A DNA stretch of 10,989 bases, taken from positions 1 to 10,989 of the forward strand of contig JAUXHY010000016.1 of NCBI GenBank assembly GCA_030621275.1, in the 5' to 3' direction. A program made the translations under genes and the position numbers. This document shows, piece after piece, positions 1 through 9,143 of the stretch (its first letter is position 1; each line of letters opens with the position of its first letter). Below the pieces are notes generated by a model, which saw only the letters and a program-made list of their open reading frames with translations, was not told where the DNA came from and searched no databases. Source of the DNA: a bacterium (lineage in GTDB: Bacteria; Fidelibacterota; Marinisomatia; Marinisomatales; JAHJCW01).

Positions 1-1294
1 AAAGTAGAAATACAATCGGAAATATAATCCCGCGCCATAAATATGGAATTGGATAATGTTTTTGATTAAATAACAGTATTGATAACGACATTCCAAAAAA
101 TGCAATCGCCTTCGCTGAAGCAGCGCCGATTATACCAAAACTCGGAATCAAAACAATATTTACTAGTACCGTAAGAATCGCACCTGTCCCTCGGAAAACC
201 GGAACCCATTTCGTATATTTTGTCATAAAAACACCCGGTAACTGTAACACATAAAATCCAAAGAAATAGTATCCTAGTAAAATTATTGGTACTACTTGTG
301 TTGACGACCAAAATTCTTCGCCGAAGAACGTGGCATTACCAATTTTAAATTGTACTATTTGATTAATCCAAAGGGAAATTAAGACTATAAAAAACCCGAC
401 AAGTCCTAAAAAATATTTTGAAACCTTCGCAAAGACCTGTGGAGCATCAGCGTCTTTACCTTTTTTGAGAAAATATGGTGTCCATCCCATATTAAAACCC
501 ATCACTAAAAGTAATCCAAACATTCCTAATTTATTTCCAGCCGAATACAAACCTACAGCGGCAGTATCGGCAAGCCATTCCAATAGATAACGATCTGACA
601 ATTCCATCACCATAGTAAAAATCCCTGCTGGGAAAAAAGGTAATCCAAATTTCAATACTTCCTGCAATGCCAAGCGGGAAATTTTCTTGAGGCTGAAATT
701 TTTGATAATTATTGGTAACGTTGCTAACAACAATCCTCCTGAAGCAATAATATTTCCGATTAAAACACCTGTTATGCCCATTCCTCTAAAAACCACGAAA
801 TAAATATTAAAACCCATTAACATTATAACATTTAACAAACTTAACAAAATATATTGACGCGGTTTTTCGTTGGCACGTAAAATCAGCATTGGCAACATCC
901 AAAGCGCATCAAAAAACAAAATAATTGATACTAATTGCATCAATCGTGCATATTCCCCACCTAAAAATATTGGCGCAAAGAATCCTGCTGTTAAAAATAA
1001 AAACAGTGAAAAGATTAAACTGGTGAGTGTTTGAATACTGAATATTGTGGTGAAATACGTTTTTTGATCTTCATCTTCGGAATCAATATAATATTTCATT
1101 AATGCCGAATCCATTCCATAACGATAAGCGATCATCACGAAACCGGTAAACGCATACGCTAACGATACTATTCCGTATTCCTCAGTTGTAAAAACATTGG
1201 TGTAAAGCGGGAGAAGTAAAAAAGTTACAATCCGAGTAAGGATTGTGCCAATGCCGTAAATCAGCGATTGTTTTCCTAGTGTTCTAATAGACAT
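1..1294 (-). CDS. Oligosaccharide flippase / polysaccharide exporter (Wzx-like, MOP superfamily), C-terminus cut by window edge
   Basis: I translated the reverse strand from ATG at 1294-1292 and found an uninterrupted frame of 431 residues running off the left edge. It opens MSIRTLGKQSLIYGIGTIL and is a chain of hydrophobic helices with short polar loops, as in MATE/MOP-type polysaccharide flippases. Typical features are the N-terminal IYGIGTILTRIVTFLLLPLY helix, the following FTTEEYGIVSLAYAF segment, and a central SDRYLLEWLADTAAVGLYSAG segment, which closely resembles the family's conserved 'DRy.l....g..avGlYs.a.k' region. The predicted role is moving lipid-linked sugar repeat units across the inner membrane for O-antigen, capsule or exopolysaccharide. 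Family members are usually about 430-500 residues, so little is missing. It lies 32 bases after the FemAB-like gene on the same strand, probably co-transcribed. No clear Shine-Dalgarno precedes it. The substrate cannot be predicted. Confidence 0.88.
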   Translation of the reverse strand, partial: MSIRTLGKQSLIYGIGTILTRIVTFLLLPLYTNVFTTEEYGIVSLAYAFTGFVMIAYRYGMDSALMKYYIDSEDEDQKTYFTTIFSIQTLTSLIFSLFLFLTAGFFAPIFLGGEYARLMQLVSIILFFDALWMLPMLILRANEKPRQYILLSLLNVIMLMGFNIYFVVFRGMGITGVLIGNIIASGGLLLATLPIIIKNFSLKKISRLALQEVLKFGLPFFPAGIFTMVMELSDRYLLEWLADTAAVGLYSAGNKLGMFGLLLVMGFNMGWTPYFLKKGKDADAPQVFAKVSKYFLGLVGFFIVLISLWINQIVQFKIGNATFFGEEFWSSTQVVPIILLGYYFFGFYVLQLPGVFMTKYTKWVPVFRGTGAILTVLVNIVLIPSFGIIGAASAKAIAFFGMSLSILLFNQKHYPIPYLWRGIIFPIVFLL

Positions 1295-1326
1295 TTTTAC
1301 AAATTGTAAGTTTTCATTATTCTATA

Positions 1327-2292
1327 TTAAAGAACTATTTCAAATGTATCACGGAACATACCGCTCGCGCCAAAATTTTCCTTAAATCGGGCAAGACCAA
1401 AATTGGGTTCCTCGTTTACAGTAAAAATCCCAAAATCGAATACCTTAAATTCATTTTTGATAGCCCAATCAAAAATTGAATAAAATAATAAATTCAGTGC
1501 GCGGGTCTCCTGATATTTTTCGTCATGTGAAATATAAAATGCCAAAACTACATCGGGCGTAGCAATAAAATTGACGACACCGGCTACCATTTTATCGTCT
1601 ATAAAAGCGCCAAATAAATTAATCTTTTCAGGAAATAATTCTTTTAATTTCAACAACTCATCTAAGGTATGCGTTGGAGTAACATTATGACGTATTTTCA
1701 AATTCTTCTTCAATATTTCATAAAATTCATCAAAGTTAGCTGATTCGCGCACTTCAACACCTGCTTTGATTGCCTTACGAACCGCCTGCCTGTGCGATGG
1801 TTTGAACTTTGCAAGATTTTGATCAATGGTCTCTTCTAAAAATAAGATGCTCGATACTTCTCGTTTTAAATAAGCAAAACCGTGCTGAATTAGCGCAAAT
1901 TCAATATAATTTGAAAGCCGCCGATTATATATTGTCGGCGGCGGCGTTAATCTGATTCCATCAAAATCTTGCTTCTTAGCATAATCAATTAGATATTCAA
2001 CTACGGCATACGAATCCGCAAACGAAATATCTTCCGGTGTAACAAATGAACCATATGAGGAACCCGGATGTGATACCAAAAACCGCTTGCCATCATATTC
2101 TTTGTCGGCAGCAGGAAACAATATATAGGGTTGATTATTCTTATAAAAAATTAGACTATGGTCAGCAAATCGCCCCGGCGGGTGATAGCTTAAGAATTTT
2201 CTAGTATGAAAAAGCGTTCCATTATTCGCTTTTTTTACAATTTTTTCCCAAAGGTCTGATTGTTCTTCAATAAATTTCTTAATTTCCATCAC
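1327..2292 (-). CDS. FemAB-like / GNAT-fold acyltransferase (Acetyltransf_6 type), cell-envelope associated
   Basis: The 321-residue product has no signal peptide and no membrane segment, so it should be cytoplasmic. The second half resembles the Acetyltransf_6 domain of FemAB-type enzymes: residues about 158-183 carry the basic SHRQAVRKAIKAGVEV helix-strand element, followed by a GNAT-like core with LFGAFIDDKMVAGVVNFIA (226-244). The closing segment FGLARFKENFGASGMF (298-313) is a common ending in such proteins from polysaccharide loci. Known relatives add aminoacyl or acyl groups to peptidoglycan precursors or surface sugars; the acceptor here is unknown. The frame can start at GTG (2292) or the adjacent ATG (2289). 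A GGGAA stretch lies 7 bases before the GTG and 10 before the ATG, so the start is undecided by one residue. The flippase gene follows on the same strand, which suggests a role in surface-polymer assembly. Confidence 0.78.
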   Translation of the reverse strand: MMEIKKFIEEQSDLWEKIVKKANNGTLFHTRKFLSYHPPGRFADHSLIFYKNNQPYILFPAADKEYDGKRFLVSHPGSSYGSFVTPEDISFADSYAVVEYLIDYAKKQDFDGIRLTPPPTIYNRRLSNYIEFALIQHGFAYLKREVSSILFLEETIDQNLAKFKPSHRQAVRKAIKAGVEVRESANFDEFYEILKKNLKIRHNVTPTHTLDELLKLKELFPEKINLFGAFIDDKMVAGVVNFIATPDVVLAFYISHDEKYQETRALNLLFYSIFDWAIKNEFKVFDFGIFTVNEEPNFGLARFKENFGASGMFRDTFEIVL

Positions 2293-4023
<1,731 letters not shown>

Positions 4024-4042
4024 TAACTATCACGTAGTTCCT

Positions 4043-4070
4043 AATAATCTTTTATTTAGTAAATAATCTT
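4043..4070 (+). promoter_or_regulatory. Dyad flanked by 9-base direct repeats upstream of the lamin-tail gene
   Basis: A perfect dyad with 7-base arms (TTATTTA at 4052-4058, TAAATAA at 4060-4066, single G between) overlaps a direct repeat AATAATCTT (4043-4051 and 4062-4070, 19 bases apart). It sits 49 bases before the next start codon and 20 bases after the ftsB stop. It could be an operator for a dimeric regulator. It lacks G/C pairs and a T-run, so it is a poor terminator. Chance in AT-rich sequence is quite possible. Confidence 0.22.
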
Positions 4071-4107
4071 AATAAATTTACCATTAGTCCTTATTTATAT
4101 TTATTTT

Positions 4108-4112
4108 GGGAG
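4108..4112 (+). promoter_or_regulatory. Shine-Dalgarno site of the lamin-tail-domain gene
   Basis: GGGAG lies 6 bases before ATG at 4119. This is good spacing and it fixes the start directly before a clear signal peptide. Confidence 0.75.
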
Positions 4113-4118
4113 TAAAAA

Positions 4119-5285
4119 ATGAAGAAACTATTATTTTTATTAATTTTATCCATATGTACACTAAACTCTCAGATTATTATTTCAGAAATCATACAAAATC
4201 CAAATGCAGTTTCTGATGTAAACGGAGAATGGTTTGAAGTTTATAACAGTACTGGTAGTGCTATTGATATAAATGGATGGACAATTCACGATAATGGTAG
4301 TGATTCTCATGTTATTAATAACGGCGGTCCCTTGAATGTTCCTGCAGATGGTTTCTTAGTATTAGGACGCAATTCCAATCCTGTCACAAATGGTGGAGTA
4401 ACTGTAAGTTATCAATATAGTGGTATATTATTATCAAACAGTGATGATGAGTTAATTTTACTAGATGGAAGCCTTACTGAGATTGATAGAGTAGGGTGGG
4501 ATGGTGGACCGTTATTTCCTGATCCAACTGGTGCCTCTATGTACTTCAATGGAACAGCAACTGATGATAATAATATAGGATCAAATTGGACTACCTCAAC
4601 AATCGCTTGGGCTGGAAGCGCTGGTGATCTTGGTTCACCTGGTACGCAAGGTGAAAGCTCTCTCCCTGTCGAACTCTCATCATTTACTACAAATCCGGTG
4701 AGTTGTGGTATTTTATTAGAATGGACAACCGAAAGTGAAATTGAGAATCTTGGTTTTATCATAGAACGCAAAACTGCTGAAACAGACTGGCGTGAAACTA
4801 TCAGCTATAAACAGGATGAATCGTTATTAGGACAAGGTACTGTCAGTTTCCCAACCGATTATGAATATACTGATAAATTAGTACAGCAAGGTAATACATA
4901 TGAATATCGTCTTGCTGATGTTGATTATAACGGTGTAGTTACATATCACGCAACGCGTGAAGTCACAGTCGATAATAATCCACTAGCAACTATAGCTGAA
5001 GATTTTACCGTAATGGCTTACCCAAATCCGTTCAATCCAAGTACCACAATTCGTTATTCAGTTCCTGTAGGGACAGGTCATGACCCGTCCGTTAAAATGC
5101 AAGTTTATGATATTACCGGTAAATTGATAACTACCCTGGTCAACGAAGAACAACCCTCAGGTTGGCATGAGATACAGTGGAACGGAACAAATCAAAATGA
5201 TAAAGATGTTCCGGGTGGTGTTTATTTAAGTCGTATTACTGTTGGTAATGAGGTAAAAACAAATAAGTTAATACTTCTAAAATAA
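4119..5285 (+). CDS. Secreted lamin-tail-domain (LTD) protein with C-terminal T9SS/FlgD-like sorting domain
   Basis: This 388-residue exported protein has a signal peptide at 1-17 (MKKLLFLLILSICTLNS, cut probably before Q18). Cys13 is preceded by LSI, not a proper lipobox, so it is unlikely to be a lipoprotein. Residues about 18-175 look like a lamin tail domain: IIISEIIQNPN at the start, GEWFEVYNSTGSAIDINGW (37-55) and a later LSNSDDELILLDG stretch (105-117). Residues 182-286 form a fibronectin-like module (SLPVELSSFTT, then LEWTTESEIENLGFIIER) common in FCB secreted proteins. Residues 295-388 are a sorting domain with YPNPFNPSTTIRYSVP, VYDITGKLITTL and the final PGGVYLSRI and TNKLILLK strands. 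By family knowledge it should reach the surface or medium by type IX secretion. LTDs are found in extracellular nucleases and surface proteins, but no enzyme domain is present, so it may bind a surface or partner. It is preceded by a 95-base gap, so it is probably its own transcription unit. Confidence 0.85.
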   Translation: MKKLLFLLILSICTLNSQIIISEIIQNPNAVSDVNGEWFEVYNSTGSAIDINGWTIHDNGSDSHVINNGGPLNVPADGFLVLGRNSNPVTNGGVTVSYQYSGILLSNSDDELILLDGSLTEIDRVGWDGGPLFPDPTGASMYFNGTATDDNNIGSNWTTSTIAWAGSAGDLGSPGTQGESSLPVELSSFTTNPVSCGILLEWTTESEIENLGFIIERKTAETDWRETISYKQDESLLGQGTVSFPTDYEYTDKLVQQGNTYEYRLADVDYNGVVTYHATREVTVDNNPLATIAEDFTVMAYPNPFNPSTTIRYSVPVGTGHDPSVKMQVYDITGKLITTLVNEEQPSGWHEIQWNGTNQNDKDVPGGVYLSRITVGNEVKTNKLILLK

Positions 5286-5291
5286 CAATAA

Positions 5292-5304
5292 AATATCCGA
5301 TATT
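5292..5304. terminator. Possible weak bidirectional terminator between convergent genes
   Basis: The 17-base gap between two convergent genes holds the dyad AATATC-C-GATATT, followed on the plus strand by T-rich sequence (5303-5320) and on the minus strand by TTTTATTG. The stem is at most 5-6 pairs, nearly all A/T, so it would be weak. The convergent position is the main support. It overlaps the rhomboid stop codon (5303-5305). Confidence 0.25.
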
Positions 5305-6127
5305 AATTTTTAGGTTTTTTAGAGGACAACTTCCAACTAGAGGACTGTAACTTTACCTGTTCTTCATCTGACAAGCTTTCCCAACCACAAATGTTAGCTT
5401 TATCTATTAACATATCTACTTCTTGCTGAAGTTTTGTCTCTTGTTGTTTAACATTTTTCTTTTGATTTGTTTTTAATTCAATAATTTTCTTACGGAAATT
5501 GAATGAAATATTTCGCCAATGATCTCTAAAGCGCAAATACAAATATCCAATTAACATCCCAGAAAGATGTGTTAAATGACTAATTTTTGAACCGGTACCC
5601 ATTGATGAGAAAAATGCAATTGCTCCGATAAAAATAACAAAATATTTAACTTTCACCGGAAATAAAAAGTAAACATAGACAGTACGGTTAGGGAACATTA
5701 ATCCGTATGCCATCAATATTCCATAAACCGCACCGCTTGCTCCAATTAAAATTGCATTAGATCCACCGATATTAAAAAGCAACCAAATTAAACCAGCGCC
5801 AACCCCTGTTACAAAATAGTATTTGAGAAATTCATTTTTGCCCCAAATGGTTTCCAGTTCCGATCCAAACATCCACAATACAAACATATTTATTGCAACA
5901 TGCCAAACACCGCCGTGCATAAACATATACGTGATTGGTTGCCATATCAACGGCCAAATTGTTTGCGTCGATAATCCAAAAATTCTTACCATATCTAATT
6001 GTGAACTAGTGATTATCTGTAAAAAATACATACCTACATTAATTATGATAAGCACTTTGATGGCATCAGTAAACGTCCTTGGATTCCAAGTGAATTGAGT
6101 TTGATGGGACTGAAATTGGTAACGCAT
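5303..6127 (-). CDS. Rhomboid family intramembrane serine protease with charged C-terminal tail
   Basis: Rhomboids cut membrane proteins within or near their transmembrane helices, using a Ser-His dyad. The 274-residue product shows the full catalytic set: HGGVWHVAIN (H71, H76, N80), matching the oxyanion-side HGxxHxxxN motif; GASGAVYG with nucleophile S131; and HLSGMLIG with H187, matching HxxGxxxG. About six hydrophobic segments fit a six-helix rhomboid core (about 22-200). After residue 203 comes a basic, Gln/Lys-rich cytoplasmic stretch, then a short segment (about 236-265, DMLIDKANICGWESLSDEEQ) resembling the DUF6576-type tail on Bacteroidota rhomboids. The start ATG (6127) follows the upstream stop by one base and only a weak GAAAG precedes it, so translation is probably coupled. 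It is the last gene of the proS-recO run. The substrate is unknown. Confidence 0.93.
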   Translation of the reverse strand: MRYQFQSHQTQFTWNPRTFTDAIKVLIIINVGMYFLQIITSSQLDMVRIFGLSTQTIWPLIWQPITYMFMHGGVWHVAINMFVLWMFGSELETIWGKNEFLKYYFVTGVGAGLIWLLFNIGGSNAILIGASGAVYGILMAYGLMFPNRTVYVYFLFPVKVKYFVIFIGAIAFFSSMGTGSKISHLTHLSGMLIGYLYLRFRDHWRNISFNFRKKIIELKTNQKKNVKQQETKLQQEVDMLIDKANICGWESLSDEEQVKLQSSSWKLSSKKPKN

Positions 6128-6128
6128 A

Positions 6129-6989
6129 TTAACTTTCGTAATTAAGTGTTTTTGCGCGAAACCAATTTTTAATATTGAGTAAGCATGTCGGTTTACTTGG
6201 AGGACATTCAGGAATAACCAACTGCGGCATTTTATAAATTTTAACCTTAAGGTTTTTTTCTTTTGTTAAATTATAGGCGGCATTAATAAAAAAGTCCCGA
6301 GGAACAACTCCTTTTACTTTTTTAAAACCATATTTCCTCAATCCATCTCTTACAATACTCGTGCAGCTTCTTTTAATAGCATGAAAATTTGGATAATCTT
6401 CTGGTTTGCCCGGCTTAGGTGGTGTATTATGAATTATATCAAGTTCTTCCTTTAATATATTATATAGTTTATCGGTATTGATTCCTTCGATATATAAAAC
6501 ATGAATTCCACGCATAAAATTTCTGCCGAATTTATCAAAATAAGATTTTCCATTGACTGATATTTCTTGTTTACCAGTATTTGGTGACGGAGCAAATTCG
6601 CCCAACGCCGGGCGATAAAAATATTCTTCTTTTGTGATTACTTCATTCTCATTAATCTTTTTTGCGAAATTGAAGATTTTTCCGTTAATGTTTATCGCTA
6701 AATGACCCATATTAGAATCAAAATATTTAACCAATCGTTCATTATAATAAATATGAATAAATGGAACCTTAGATGTTGGCTCATCCGGCCACATAATAAT
6801 GATCGGCTTACCGTCCTCATAATCAAGCTGTGTTAATCTTCTGGCATTCACCGCATTATTTTTCCAATGCTTAATGTAACCGTCCCATATCTTCTCATTT
6901 TCGAAGATTTTTTCTCCGCTTGCTGTTTCTATAAACACAGTTTTTCCTTTAACTCTTAAAACTCCTGTATATGTTGTATTGTCTATCAT
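6129..6989 (-). CDS. Uncharacterised 286-residue protein; possible permuted NlpC/P60 (DUF4105-like) cysteine fold
   Basis: I do not recognise this gene with confidence. There is no signal peptide or membrane helix, so it looks cytoplasmic. Residues about 8-70 form a small beta-rich module (TGVLRVKGKTVFIETASGEK, then ARRLTQLDYEDGKPIIIMWP). The next part carries GHLAININGKIFNF (95-108) and, about 110 residues later, RSCTSIVRDGLRKYGF (207-222), then VVPRDFFINAAY (228-239). A Gly-His on a beta strand followed later by a Cys opening a helix is the layout of permuted NlpC/P60-like folds, such as the DUF4105/Lnb N-terminal family, so H96 and C209 are candidate catalytic residues. This is inference from pattern only. 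A tail with two Cys (C262, C269) and Pro residues (ECPPSKPTC) follows. The start ATG overlaps the recO stop as ATGA, so translation is coupled, and the rhomboid follows after one base. Confidence 0.72.
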   Translation of the reverse strand: MIDNTTYTGVLRVKGKTVFIETASGEKIFENEKIWDGYIKHWKNNAVNARRLTQLDYEDGKPIIIMWPDEPTSKVPFIHIYYNERLVKYFDSNMGHLAININGKIFNFAKKINENEVITKEEYFYRPALGEFAPSPNTGKQEISVNGKSYFDKFGRNFMRGIHVLYIEGINTDKLYNILKEELDIIHNTPPKPGKPEDYPNFHAIKRSCTSIVRDGLRKYGFKKVKGVVPRDFFINAAYNLTKEKNLKVKIYKMPQLVIPECPPSKPTCLLNIKNWFRAKTLNYES

Positions 6990-7669
6990 ATTATTTGCTG
7001 TAATACTGAAAGTGATTTCAAACTGTCCAATCCTTCAAAGTGATAACTTATGAAAGACTTTAAATATTCGCTAATTACCTTACGATCTTTGCTCGTAGCT
7101 GTTATATTTTTTATTGAGCTAATTGTATTTTTACTTAAGTCTTCCAAAATATTTTGGCTATTAGGACCAGCAAAGGGATTTGGAAACTTTACGTTACCAT
7201 GATCTAATTGGTGAAAGTCCGGCTTAAATCCTAATATCGTTAATAGCTTAATCTGAAAATACCAAAATATTAAGTTTAATCTTAAATCTGATGAATTAAT
7301 TGCCTTCAATACTGAAATCAACTCATCAAAAAGTTCAGGATGTGGATCATTATCGGTATTTGTTTTCTCAGTCAGTTCAATAACAGCCAATCCATATGCA
7401 ATTTTCTTTAAATCCTGATTTAAATCAGACCAAATTTCTACAAATGATGCTTTTGAGACCGATTGTAAACTACGTATTTGACGATAATAATATACGATAT
7501 CCAAATAGTTCATTGGTTGAAAATAGGCTGCCATCGGAGATTTTTTCCGCCGTGCACCTTTAACAATTACGCTAACTTTTCCATGATCTTTTGTATAACA
7601 TCGGGCAATTATACTTGTTTCACCATAAGGAAAACTTTTTAGCACCACTGCCGATGTATTAATAATCAT
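6986..7669 (-). CDS. recO: DNA repair protein RecO, without the zinc-binding cysteines
   Basis: RecO anneals SSB-coated single strands and, with RecR, loads RecA in the RecF pathway. The 227-residue product begins with the OB-fold typical of the family: INTSAVVLKSFPYGETSIIA (3-22), YTKDHGKVSVIVKGARRKKS (25-44) and a QPMNYLDIVYYYR strand (51-63). It is followed by the helical domain with FWYFQIKLLTILGFKPDF (135-152). Many RecO proteins have a CxxC...CxxC zinc site right after 'GfrPdld.C'; here the stretch HQLDHGNVKFPNPFAGPN (153-170) has no Cys at all, and C24 is the only Cys in the protein. Zinc-free RecO is known (E. coli), so function is not in doubt. It starts 10 bases after the proS stop and its TGA overlaps the next ATG. 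No Shine-Dalgarno is visible, so translational coupling in the operon is likely. Confidence 0.88.
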   Translation of the reverse strand: MIINTSAVVLKSFPYGETSIIARCYTKDHGKVSVIVKGARRKKSPMAAYFQPMNYLDIVYYYRQIRSLQSVSKASFVEIWSDLNQDLKKIAYGLAVIELTEKTNTDNDPHPELFDELISVLKAINSSDLRLNLIFWYFQIKLLTILGFKPDFHQLDHGNVKFPNPFAGPNSQNILEDLSKNTISSIKNITATSKDRKVISEYLKSFISYHFEGLDSLKSLSVLQQII

Positions 7670-7679
7670 TTATTTAATT

Positions 7680-9143
7680 CTAATAGGCCTTTGCAAAAAT
7701 GACTTCATGTTTGGCCGGTTTGCCGGTATATATACATTTTAAACCTTTTGGATTTTCGTCAAATGGAATTACCCGCGTAGTTGCGCCGGTTTCCTCTTTA
7801 ATTTTCAATTCGGTCTCCGATGTACCATCCCAACCGCAACGAATAAATCCACCATCATTTATAATCTTTTTAAACTCATCATATGAATCAATTTCATTGG
7901 TATTGTTCTTCATGAAATCGGTGGCTTCGGCAAATAAATTATCATGAATATCAATTAACATTTTTGCAATCGTATCAGCAATATCATTAGCCTGAACCGT
8001 GCTCTTTTCACCGGTATCTCGTCTGGCTAATACAACTTGATTATTTTCTATATCTCTCGGTCCAATTTCCATCCGAATAGGTACACCTTTCATTTCCCAA
8101 TCATTAAATTTAAATCCAGGTGATTCCTCACGCCAATCAACATTGACTCTTACTGAATTATTCTTCAGTTTATCTAATATCGGATTTAAATATTTTTTAA
8201 TTACCTTCTTTTGTTCATCATTTCTTGAAATTGGTATCACTACCACTTGGTGTGGTGCAACTTTTGGTGGAAGGCGCAATCCCTTATCATCACCATGCGC
8301 CATAATTACAGCTCCAATTATCCGCGTACTCACACCCCAGCTTGTTGCGTAAACCATTTCCTCTTTGTTGTCTTTATTCTGAAACGTAACATTAAATGCT
8401 TTAGCAAAATTCTGTCCAAGATTATGCGATGTTCCCGATTGCAGTGCACGTTTATCTTTCATCATTGCTTCGATACTATATGTATGTTCGGCACCGGCAA
8501 ATTTTTCGATTTCTGTTTTCTGTCCTGTTAATACTGGGATCGCCAAAAATTCTTCCGCTAGACGGCGGTAAATCTCGAGTATTGTTACGGTTTCTTCTTC
8601 TGCTTCCTTGGCAGTAGCATGTGCGGTATGACCTTCCTGCCATAAAAATTCAGTAGTCCGTAAAAATAGTCGCGTGCGCATTTCCCATCGCACAACATTA
8701 GCCCATTGATTTATTAATAATGGTAAATCTCTATAAGATTGAATCCATTTTTTATACATTGCCCAAATAACCGTTTCCGATGTTGGGCGGACAATAACTT
8801 CTTCCTCCAATTTTGATTCAGGATCAACAACCATATCTCCATTGACCGCCTTTAACCTGGTATGTGTAACAACCGCACATTCTTTGGCAAAACCCTCAAC
8901 ATGTTTGGCCTCTTGCGCCAAAAACGATTTAGGTATGAATAATGGGAAATATGCATTAACATGCCCCGATTCCTTTATCATGCTGTCTAAAGCATATTTT
9001 ATATTATCCCATAGGGCAAAACCGTACGGTTTGATTACCATTGTTCCCTTAACAGGACCGTGTTCCGCTAAATCAGCCTTTTTTACAACATCATTATACC
9101 AGGCTGAAAAGTTCTTACTTTGTGGTGTAACACCTTTTGACAT
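7680..9143 (-). CDS. proS: Prolyl-tRNA synthetase, type 3 (archaeal/eukaryotic-like)
   Basis: This class II synthetase charges tRNA-Pro with proline in the cytoplasm. At 487 residues, without the large editing insertion of the E. coli type, and ending in FAKAY, it is the archaeal/eukaryotic-like form also used by many FCB bacteria. Visible landmarks: the proline-site loop VRPTSETV (118-125); motif 2, [20 protein letters not shown] (153-172); [12 protein letters not shown] (236-247); motif 3, [20 protein letters not shown] (270-289); an anticodon-binding domain from about 297 to 400; and the C-terminal domain with [13 protein letters not shown] (450-462) and [15 protein letters not shown] (473-487). 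That last domain binds zinc through four Cys in some relatives; here only C436 and C470 remain, so zinc is probably not bound. A good AAGGA lies 9 bases before the ATG. It leads the run proS-recO-286aa-rhomboid. Confidence 0.97.
   Translation of the reverse strand: MSKGVTPQSKNFSAWYNDVVKKADLAEHGPVKGTMVIKPYGFALWDNIKYALDSMIKESGHVNAYFPLFIPKSFLAQEAKHVEGFAKECAVVTHTRLKAVNGDMVVDPESKLEEEVIVRPTSETVIWAMYKKWIQSYRDLPLLINQWANVVRWEMRTRLFLRTTEFLWQEGHTAHATAKEAEEETVTILEIYRRLAEEFLAIPVLTGQKTEIEKFAGAEHTYSIEAMMKDKRALQSGTSHNLGQNFAKAFNVTFQNKDNKEEMVYATSWGVSTRIIGAVIMAHGDDKGLRLPPKVAPHQVVVIPISRNDEQKKVIKKYLNPILDKLKNNSVRVNVDWREESPGFKFNDWEMKGVPIRMEIGPRDIENNQVVLARRDTGEKSTVQANDIADTIAKMLIDIHDNLFAEATDFMKNNTNEIDSYDEFKKIINDGGFIRCGWDGTSETELKIKEETGATTRVIPFDENPKGLKCIYTGKPAKHEVIFAKAY

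Noticed and set aside
1..60. Adapter sequence at the left end as well
   Set aside because: The first bases translate smoothly as the hydrophobic continuation of the flippase and do not resemble either MGI adapter I remember.
66..311. 81-codon open frame on the minus strand with a lipoprotein-like start
   Set aside because: It is in a different frame of the same strand as the well-supported flippase, which reads through this region without interruption.
4119..4170. LTD protein as a lipoprotein (Cys13 in the signal peptide)
   Set aside because: The residues before the Cys are LSI; position -1 is Ile, not Gly/Ala/Ser, and a normal signal peptidase I site follows at NS-Q.
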